Assembly (NCBI GenBank): GCA_036003885.1
Contig: DASYSA010000108.1
Coordinates: 1 to 12,123, forward strand
Direction of reading: 5' to 3'
Length of the DNA stretch: 12,123 nt
Source: DASYSA01 sp036003885
GTDB taxonomy: Bacteria > Acidobacteriota > Blastocatellia > UBA7656
In this document: piece after piece, positions 7,665 to 12,123 of the stretch
How the letters are laid out: each line of letters starts with the position of its first letter
Position numbering within the stretch: position 1 is the stretch's first letter
The notes under the pieces: generated by a model
What the model saw: the letters and a program-made list of their open reading frames with translations, nothing else
Told to the model about the DNA's origin: nothing
Databases searched by the model: none
Made by a program: the position numbers and the translations under genes

Positions 7665-8051
7665 CTACCGGACCTGATGGGCCGTTGTGGCGCCGGCAAA
7701 TTGGATCTCGAGCACTTCGGGCAGTTCAAACCAGGATCTGCGAGAAGTTCTAATTGTGAAGCTCGCCGCCTTGTCTCGCGTTACCTGTTTGCAATGGAAC
7801 GCTATGATCAGCTTGTCAGGCTCTTCGTTGCGGTAGATGGAGAAGCAGGGCTCGCCCTGCGCCATTTTCGAATCGTCATGAACAATCAGATAGTCGCCTC
7901 TAAGGAACACGTCTCGAAGTTTAACCGTCTCCGTGAACTCCACGACGGCCCTCTCGGTGGTGGACGCCTGAACCCTACTCCCCGTCAAAAGAGGCCCGCT
8001 GCCAAACGCAAGCGCGCCAAGAATTGCAATTGCTAAAACCAGCCTTTTCAT
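7665..8051 (-). CDS. Small secreted protein, HDDSxMAxGEPC family, copy 2
   Basis: Paralog of the downstream gene, 128 residues, also with no family I can name. It has an N-terminal signal peptide (MKRLVLAIAILGALAFG, likely cleaved near VQAS). Shared segments in the same order are VVEFTETVKL (36-45), HDDSKMAQGEPC (58-69), LIIAFHC (81-87) and EIQFAGATTAH (115-125). The conserved His, Asp and Cys positions match those of copy 1, and spacing between motifs is nearly the same, so this is a tandem duplication that has diverged considerably. Start ATG 8051 follows GGGAGG with an 8-base gap. The upstream region carries a palindrome that may be an operator. Between the copies is a short hairpin, CCAGGT/ACCTGG (7571-7576 and 7584-7589), so the two may share one transcript or be partly separated. 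Confidence 0.8.
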   Translation of the reverse strand: MKRLVLAIAILGALAFGSGPLLTGSRVQASTTERAVVEFTETVKLRDVFLRGDYLIVHDDSKMAQGEPCFSIYRNEEPDKLIIAFHCKQVTRDKAASFTIRTSRRSWFELPEVLEIQFAGATTAHQVR

Positions 8052-8098
8052 GATCAGACCTCCCTGGCCGCCTGCCGGCCATGATCGCGGAAAAATTT

Positions 8099-8129
8099 GT
8101 AGGTCGATATGACCACTTGGTTGACCTAC
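8099..8129. promoter_or_regulatory. Palindromic candidate operator upstream of the secreted-protein genes
   Basis: GTAGGTC (8099-8105) and GACCTAC (8123-8129) form a perfect 7-bp inverted repeat around a 17-base centre. Nested inside are GGTC-GATAT-GACC (8102-8114) and GGTTGACC (8119-8126), so the GGTC/GACC half-site occurs repeatedly. It lies about 48-78 bases before ATG 8051, a normal place for a regulator site. It could instead be an RNA hairpin in the leader. No regulator gene is present in the window. Confidence 0.4.
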
Positions 8130-8206
8130 GGTACTCACTATAGAGGGGAGGTTCTGCATGGGGCTATGACTCCGCTTACGCATCGACGTGACCGCCGTCA
8201 CAACAG

Positions 8207-8290
8207 CCTGGGTACGCACGCTTCCAGCGTGCGGATTCCCAACTGAAGTTGGTCGTTAGAAACCGCACGCTGGAAGCGTGGGTACCCAGG
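8207..8290. repeat. REP/BIME-like inverted hairpin pair
   Basis: Two 28-base arms (8207-8234 and 8263-8290) are inverted copies of each other with one mismatch, separated by a 28-base spacer. The left arm is itself a hairpin, GCACGC-TTCCA-GCGTGC; the right arm carries the same core with one outer pair changed. The spacer holds a third small palindrome, CCAAC-TGAA-GTTGG (8239-8252). Paired, inverted small palindromes in an intergenic gap are the hallmark of REP elements arranged as a BIME. Such elements are dispersed by REP-associated tyrosine transposases; none is in this window. Confidence 0.75.
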
Positions 8291-8296
8291 AAAGGA

Positions 8297-8332
8297 AGCA
8301 GCCGCAGTGATCGTGAGAACACTGCGGCTGCT
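8297..8332 (-). terminator. Intrinsic terminator of the hsp20 gene
   Basis: A perfect 13-bp GC-rich stem, AGCAGCCGCAGTG/CACTGCGGCTGCT (8297-8309 and 8320-8332), encloses a 10-base loop. On the minus strand it is followed by TCCTTTCC, a pyrimidine tail with scattered T rather than a pure T-run. It begins about 55 bases after the hsp20 stop, with no other gene close enough to own it. Confidence 0.7.
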
Positions 8333-8386
8333 GGTTCAGGCTCGACCCAAGGGTTCATTGAGCCGAGTCTCCGGGCTGGATGGTAT

Positions 8387-8854
8387 CTACTGCACCTTGA
8401 TCTCCACCTGCTTCGGTTTGGCTTCTTCTCGCTTCGGCAGGTTCAGTATGAGCAAACCCTCCTTGAACTCCGCGAGAATCTTCGCGGGCTCGATGTAGTT
8501 CGGCAAGGTGAAGCTGCGGAAGAACTCGCCATAGTTGCGTTCGACGCGATAGTAGTTCTCGCGCTTCGTCTCTTCCTGAAACTTCCTCTCGCCGTGAATC
8601 GTCAGCAGGTTGTTTTCGATGCTGACGGAGACTTCTTCCTTCTTGATTCCCGGGAGCTCCACTTTGAGCACGATCGCCTTGTCGGTCTCGTAGATGTCGC
8701 AGGCCGGAGTCCACGCTACGAGCGCGTTCTCTTCGGTGAAAGGTTGGATGCCCAGCTCTTCAAGCATGCGATTGAACCGGGGCAAAAACTCAAACGTCTG
8801 CTTATTAAGATTGCGTAAGCTCCTTCGAGGAGCCAGTGCCGTTCCAGTTTGCAT
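8387..8854 (-). CDS. Hsp20/alpha-crystallin small heat-shock protein
   Basis: An ATP-independent holdase that binds unfolding proteins in the cytoplasm and keeps them refoldable. The 155-residue length is standard. The alpha-crystallin domain spans about residues 47-141. It opens with TPACDIYETDKAIVLKVELPG and closes with the conserved G-L-L-I-L-N-L-P-K (133-141). Other landmarks are LPGIKKEEVSVSIENNLLTIHGER (68-90) and a C-terminal IKV-type tail (EIKV, 151-154) used for oligomer assembly. Start ATG 8854 has an ideal ribosome binding site, AAAGGAGGT, about 7 bases upstream. It is a single-gene unit: divergent from the malic enzyme gene and followed by its own terminator. I found no CIRCE inverted repeat upstream, so HrcA control is not supported. 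Confidence 0.93.
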   Translation of the reverse strand: MQTGTALAPRRSLRNLNKQTFEFLPRFNRMLEELGIQPFTEENALVAWTPACDIYETDKAIVLKVELPGIKKEEVSVSIENNLLTIHGERKFQEETKRENYYRVERNYGEFFRSFTLPNYIEPAKILAEFKEGLLILNLPKREEAKPKQVEIKVQ

Positions 8855-9169
8855 TCTCTTACCTCCTTTATCCTCCCTACGAAACCCGCCGGAAACTGAC
8901 CGTTGCTACCATTGGATCCGGCGAGTTGATTCCGTTCCCTCTACCCCTTGTTCGTCGATGGCATGTTAGGGGACGAGCGTGTCGAAGTCTACGACTGCCA
9001 TCACGCTTCGCAGTGACTCCAGTCACCTGAAGGAGGCCGTCTGAGTTTAGCGTCGCCCGCGGGCAATTAAGCATCGACTTCAGTGGTAAACGACTCGTGG
9101 AAGTCCACACTGACCAGCCGGTCGACACCGCCCGATCGACTAGTATAATGCTCCGTAAGGAGACAACAC
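8855..9169. other. Divergent intergenic region between hsp20 and the malic enzyme gene
   Basis: These 315 bases must hold the promoters of both flanking genes. The malic enzyme promoter is listed separately. For hsp20 I could not pick a convincing promoter on the minus strand, neither a vegetative one nor a sigma-32 type. A compact palindrome, GTGACT-CC-AGTCAC (9013-9026), lies near the middle and could be an operator. No ORF here has a recognisable product. Confidence 0.5.
9122..9149 (+). promoter_or_regulatory. Sigma-70-type promoter of the malic enzyme gene
   Basis: A perfect -10 box TATAAT (9144-9149) lies 16 bases after TCGACA (9122-9127), which matches four of six positions of the consensus -35. 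Transcription would start near 9156, only about 14 bases before the ATG at 9170. The transcript would then have a very short leader that begins at or within the AAGGAG ribosome binding site (9157-9162). Confidence 0.5.
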
Positions 9170-10885
9170 ATGGCTCACCACACAAACCAGGAGGTTGAAG
9201 ATATCGTCGAGGTCTCAATAACCGGACGAGCGCTGCTCGATGACCCGGTGCTCAACAAGGGGAGCGCGTTTCCGGAGGACGAACGGCGCGAGTTCGGCCT
9301 CCTGGGTCTGCTTCCCCCGCACGTCTCGACGGTCGAGGAACAGCTCGCCCGTACTTACGAGAACTACAAGCGAAAGGAGGACGACGTCGAGCGCTACATT
9401 TTCTTAACGAGCCTTCAGGACCGAAACGAGACTCTCTTCTATCGACTTGTGCAGGAACACATCGCCGAGATGGTACCAGTAGTCTACACACCGGTGGTTG
9501 GCGCCGGCTGCCAGCAGTACAGCCACATCTATCGCAAGCCGCGCGGAATCTACATCTCTTACCCCGATCGCGACCAGATCGCACAAATTCTTGGAAACGC
9601 ACCCAGCCGTTCCGTTCAGGCGATTGTTGTGAGCGATGGAGAGCGCATCCTGGGACTTGGCGATTTGGGGATCGGCGGAATGGGAATCCCGGTCGGCAAG
9701 CTGTCGTTGTACACCCTGTGCGCGGGCATCGCTCCTGCGACGACGCTTCCGATCTTGCTCGACACCGGGACTGACAACGAATCGCTGCTCAGTGATCCTC
9801 TATACCTGGGCTGGCGACATCGGCGCGTACGCGGGCAGGACTACGACGACTTCATCGAAGCTTTCGTTCAGACAGTGATGCTGGTTTTTCCGAATGCGCT
9901 CCTGCAGTGGGAGGACTTTGCAAAGAACAACGCTCTCAGACTGCTGGAGCGTTATCAACATCGGTTGTGCACCTTCAATGACGACATCCAGGGCACTGGA
10001 GCGGTTACACTCGCGGGTTTGCTGGCCGCGACTGCGTTGTCGGGATCAAGCATCGGGCAGGAGCGGATAATGGTCGTGGGCGCAGGGTCGGCTGCTACCG
10101 GAATCTGTGATCAACTGGTTACTGCCATAGTAGCTGAGGGCATCGCGGAAGGGGACGCAATACGAAACATCTGGCTTATCGATAGCGAAGGACTCGTCCA
10201 TTCAGGGAGGCCACAGCTCTCGGGATTCAAATTGCAGTACGCTCAGCCGGCGGAACAAATCTCAAACTGGCATCTGGCAGGCAACGACCCTAAGAGCCTG
10301 CTCGATGCCGTGCAGAATATTCGGCCCACGGTTCTGATTGGAACCTCGGCACAGCCTGGTGTTTTCACGCGCCAGGTTGTCGAGGCGATGGCCGCGCACG
10401 TAGACCGCCCGATCATCTTTCCGCTGTCGAACCCCACGTCAAAGAGCGAAGCTGTGCCCGCCGACGTCATCAGTTGGACTGGCGGGCGCGCCCTGATAGC
10501 GACAGGCTCGCCATTTGACCCGGTACACTATGGCCATCGAGTCATCGACATCGGGCAGTGCAACAACTGCTTCATCTTCCCGGGCATGGTGCTGGGGGTG
10601 ATCGCGTCGGGCGCGCTCAGAGTGAAAAATGAAATGTTTGTAGCCGCTGCGCGCGCGCTCGCGGAACTCTCGCCGGCCTTGCGCAACCCCGGCTCATCGC
10701 TCTATCCGCCACTTGAGAGTGTACGCGAGTTGTCGCAGACGGTCGCTCTCGCGGTTGGATTGGAGGCTCAACGGCTGGGGCTCGCGGAACCAACCAGTTC
10801 AGCGGACCTCGAGCGGCGGATCGCAGAAAAGATATGGTCTCCGCGCTATCTGCGCTACAGGCGAGCCGGAACCCCTCACTCTTGA
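9170..10885 (+). CDS. maeA: NAD-type malic enzyme (malate dehydrogenase, oxaloacetate-decarboxylating)
   Basis: This cytoplasmic enzyme oxidatively decarboxylates L-malate to pyruvate and CO2, linking the TCA cycle to pyruvate and gluconeogenesis. The 571 residues match the large bacterial/eukaryotic type (E. coli MaeA is about 565), not the shorter MaeB-like form. The N-terminal domain has GLLPPHV near 46, VVYTPVVG with the catalytic-type Tyr106, and GMGIPVGKLSLYT with Lys177. Metal ligands fit Glu248 and Asp249 (QWEDFAKNNA) and Asp272 (FNDDIQGTGAV). The NAD-binding domain starts at VVGAGSAATG (302-311), and LSNPTSKSEA follows later. NAD preference is inferred from family resemblance only. 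Start ATG 9170 follows AAGGAG at 7 bases. It is the only plus-strand gene here and monocistronic. The stop codon sits in a small hairpin, CCCCTCA-CTCT-TGAGGGG (10872-10889), which lacks a T-run. Confidence 0.93.
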   Translation: MAHHTNQEVEDIVEVSITGRALLDDPVLNKGSAFPEDERREFGLLGLLPPHVSTVEEQLARTYENYKRKEDDVERYIFLTSLQDRNETLFYRLVQEHIAEMVPVVYTPVVGAGCQQYSHIYRKPRGIYISYPDRDQIAQILGNAPSRSVQAIVVSDGERILGLGDLGIGGMGIPVGKLSLYTLCAGIAPATTLPILLDTGTDNESLLSDPLYLGWRHRRVRGQDYDDFIEAFVQTVMLVFPNALLQWEDFAKNNALRLLERYQHRLCTFNDDIQGTGAVTLAGLLAATALSGSSIGQERIMVVGAGSAATGICDQLVTAIVAEGIAEGDAIRNIWLIDSEGLVHSGRPQLSGFKLQYAQPAEQISNWHLAGNDPKSLLDAVQNIRPTVLIGTSAQPGVFTRQVVEAMAAHVDRPIIFPLSNPTSKSEAVPADVISWTGGRALIATGSPFDPVHYGHRVIDIGQCNNCFIFPGMVLGVIASGALRVKNEMFVAAARALAELSPALRNPGSSLYPPLESVRELSQTVALAVGLEAQRLGLAEPTSSADLERRIAEKIWSPRYLRYRRAGTPHS

Positions 10886-10940
10886 GGGGCCCCAGCGACG
10901 GCCGCACAACGTGGCAGTACCAGCATCACGGCCAGACGGA

Positions 10941-11522
10941 CTATGCGTGCAGCCTTGGGCCCGTTCCGGCGCTGGCGGTGTAAGACCGATCAACCACAAG
11001 ATCAGGAAACTCTCTACGGAAGGACTCGGAGATGTGGCAGTTCCAGCATACGGGCTTATGAGTTGCAAGCACGTCGGGCAGTTTCTCGGGACTTACCTCT
11101 GTCCATTCCACCGTGACGCCCTCCGGGCTAAGGAGTGCCGGCTTGTGATCGAACAAACCCGCCTCGACGAATGAGCCGCCACAAAACACACACTTCTTTT
11201 CTTTGTAAAACTCCGTGAGTATCGTTCGCACCAGCGTGTCTCCCGGCGCCATCCTGACCTGGAGCACACAATCCTGCTCACAATCCTGGCGCTCAGGCCA
11301 TCGCGAGCAACTGGTCAGGCGTAGTTCGGGCCGGCGCGAGAACACCGCCGTGGAGGCCGCATGCTTTGCGTCAACCCGTACGCCGACGGGTGTTCGCGTT
11401 TCAGGACAGGTGATAACACGCTTGCCACGGAACTTCAGGTACGCTTCGATTGCAGGCGGCATTACATAATAGACCAGGCAGAATAGGACGACTGCAAGAA
11501 TGAAATACGTCAAACCAGACAT
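10941..11522 (-). CDS. Membrane-anchored Cys-rich protein with CxxC and CxxCH motifs, function unknown
   Basis: An uncharacterised protein of 193 residues; I recall similar Cys-rich proteins from acidobacterial genomes but no function. A single membrane segment spans about residues 5-23 and is followed by basic residues (KFRGKR). By the positive-inside rule this places the rest in the cytoplasm. Cysteines come in groups: CPETRTP (Cys39), SCSRWPERQDCEQDC (Cys72, 81, 85), CVFCGG (Cys111, 114) and VCWNCH (Cys159, 162, His163). CWNCH fits a c-type haem site, but a cytoplasmic location would argue for zinc or iron-sulphur binding instead. Start ATG 11522 follows AAGGAGG at 8 bases; the open frame upstream of it is non-membrane and Arg-rich. 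It lies 123 bases after a Cys/His-rich gene on the same strand and converges with the malic enzyme gene. Confidence 0.75.
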   Translation of the reverse strand: MSGLTYFILAVVLFCLVYYVMPPAIEAYLKFRGKRVITCPETRTPVGVRVDAKHAASTAVFSRRPELRLTSCSRWPERQDCEQDCVLQVRMAPGDTLVRTILTEFYKEKKCVFCGGSFVEAGLFDHKPALLSPEGVTVEWTEVSPEKLPDVLATHKPVCWNCHISESFRREFPDLVVDRSYTASAGTGPRLHA

Positions 11523-11645
11523 AGTAGCCACCTCCTTCAACTTCTTCGACGCAGGCTTGGTCAACTGGCGCGACAGGAATCCGTTCCGGAGCCCGCCCCA
11601 ACGCGGCGGTCGCAAATCAAACCGGGAAGAGTCGCACTTCTCTGC

Positions 11646-12044
11646 TCAAGCCGTGCTAAAGCCCGTTTCCCCGCGTTCACGCTGCTGCAACTCTGCGATC
11701 TTCTCTCGGAGCCATGTTTTCACGAGATCTTCGGTCTCCCTCTGATTACCCACATACTCCAGCAGCGCCACGGTCTCACCCGTTTCGTTGAGCGGTATGT
11801 GATGACACGGCAAGACCTCGCCGCGTCGCTCGGGAGGTACGAACTGCATCAACCTGCAGGCGTCGTTATGATCGTGAAACGGAAAACAGAAGCAACTCGG
11901 CGAGTCCTGAAAGAGCGAAGTTGAAAGCCACGGAGTTCTAACCGAACGTCCATAGCCGCCCTTCTCAAGAAAATCGAGTTCGGCCTTCAGAATCTCCAGA
12001 GTGTCACGATCATCCTTCGGTCCAACCAGCAGTTCTTTTGACAT
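11646..12044 (-). CDS. Cys/His-rich conserved protein of unknown function
   Basis: A 132-residue protein with no signal peptide or membrane segment; I cannot name its family. The N-terminal third is a helix-like acidic stretch (LEILKAELDFLEKGGYG, 17-33). The middle is rich in likely metal ligands: CFCFPFHDHNDAC (Cys51, Cys53, His57, His59, Cys63) and LPCHHIPLN (Cys80, His81, His82). The C-terminal third is a charged helix (about 103-123). The pattern suggests a zinc or other metal site, but that is inference. Start ATG 12044 has an excellent ribosome binding site, AAGGAGG, 7 bases upstream. It follows the truncated upstream gene by 33 bases and precedes the CxxCH membrane protein, so the three probably form one operon whose first gene would explain the role. 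Confidence 0.75.
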   Translation of the reverse strand: MSKELLVGPKDDRDTLEILKAELDFLEKGGYGRSVRTPWLSTSLFQDSPSCFCFPFHDHNDACRLMQFVPPERRGEVLPCHHIPLNETGETVALLEYVGNQRETEDLVKTWLREKIAELQQRERGETGFSTA

Positions 12045-12077
12045 GATCAGCCTCCTTAAAAATACGTGGAACAGACC

Positions 12078-12122
12078 CTATTCGGCTGCTTCGTAGTCGG
12101 GCACCTGGTGTCCCTCAGCGGT
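12078..12122 (-). CDS. C-terminal end of an unidentified protein, truncated by the window edge
   Basis: Fourteen codons ending in TAG (12078-12080) read TAEGHQVPDYEAAE, an acidic, natural-looking C-terminus. The other two minus-strand frames are less plausible as a gene end. The stop lies 33 bases before the next ATG on the same strand, with no terminator between, as expected inside an operon. The protein cannot be identified from this fragment. Confidence 0.4.
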   Translation of the reverse strand, partial: TAEGHQVPDYEAAE

Positions 12123-12123
12123 C

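Larger units (their letters stand above)
8052..8386. other. Intergenic region with palindrome, REP-like pair and terminator
   Basis: These 335 bases between the hsp20 stop and secreted-protein copy 2 hold no gene. From right to left they contain a strong terminator hairpin for hsp20 (8297-8332), a REP-like inverted pair (8207-8290) and a palindrome that may be regulatory (8099-8129). The promoter for the secreted-protein genes should lie between about 8060 and 8200; TATAGT and TACAAA on the minus strand are possible -10 boxes, but no well-spaced -35 is evident. Confidence 0.6.

Noticed and set aside
8855..9169. CIRCE or other known heat-shock element upstream of hsp20
   Set aside because: No TTAGCACTC/GAGTGCTAA pair and no convincing sigma-32 boxes were found on the hsp20 strand.
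10872..10889. Hairpin over the malic enzyme stop codon as an intrinsic terminator
   Set aside because: The 7-bp stem is followed by CCCCAGCGACG with no T-run, so it is at most a 3' structure.
11034..11048. Calling the CWNCH protein a c-type cytochrome
   Set aside because: The basic residues after the single membrane segment put the motif in the cytoplasm, and the many other cysteines fit metal binding as well; haem attachment is not supported by sequence alone.
1..12123. CRISPR array, tRNA, rRNA, transposase or phage genes
   Set aside because: No regularly spaced direct repeats, no cloverleaf-like sequence and no protein with transposase, integrase or phage motifs was seen.

Overview
The window reads as chromosomal DNA from a GC-rich, Gram-negative-type bacterium. 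The gene mix suggests Acidobacteriota, possibly Blastocatellia: System II cytochrome c maturation (ResB/CcsA), two Tat-exported Gfo/Idh/MocA proteins, small secreted proteins of no known function, and a Cys-rich membrane protein that begins its soluble part with CPETRTP. This taxonomic guess comes from family recall, not a search. Nearly every gene has a strong AGGAGG-like ribosome binding site. All genes except one are on the minus strand.

Layout, following transcription from right to left. At the right edge is the last 14 codons of an unidentified gene. It is followed closely by a 132-residue Cys/His-rich protein and a 193-residue membrane-anchored protein with several Cys pairs and one CxxCH (12122-10941). 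Convergent to these is the only plus-strand gene, an NAD-type malic enzyme (9170-10885), with its own promoter. Divergent from it is an Hsp20 small heat-shock protein (8854-8387), ending in a 13-bp terminator hairpin. Beside the hairpin is a REP-like inverted pair of hairpins (8207-8290).

Next come two tandem paralogous secreted proteins of about 130 residues (8051-7665 and 7526-7134). They share a conserved HDDSxMAxGEPC / FHC / EIQF signature and belong to no family I can name. After a 389-bp gap lies a coupled pair of Tat-signal Gfo/Idh/MocA proteins (6744-5470 and 5464-4169). The first of the pair lacks the family's catalytic-type lysine (EAP instead of EKP). Then comes an ApbE-type flavin transferase (4083-3181), followed by resB (2847-1333) and ccsA (1336 to beyond the left edge). 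resB and ccsA overlap by ATGA.

Functionally, the left third is an envelope redox module: ResB/CcsA carries and attaches haem to c-type cytochromes outside the cytoplasmic membrane, and ApbE covalently flavinylates electron-transfer proteins. The Gfo/Idh/MocA pair probably handles a sugar or cyclitol-like substrate outside the cytoplasm. The right third mixes central carbon metabolism (malate to pyruvate), stress protection and a metal- or redox-looking operon of unknown role. I see no tRNA, rRNA, CRISPR array, transposase or phage gene. The least explained items are the tandem secreted paralogs, the Cys-rich operon at the right edge, and an insertion of about 195 residues in the middle of CcsA.
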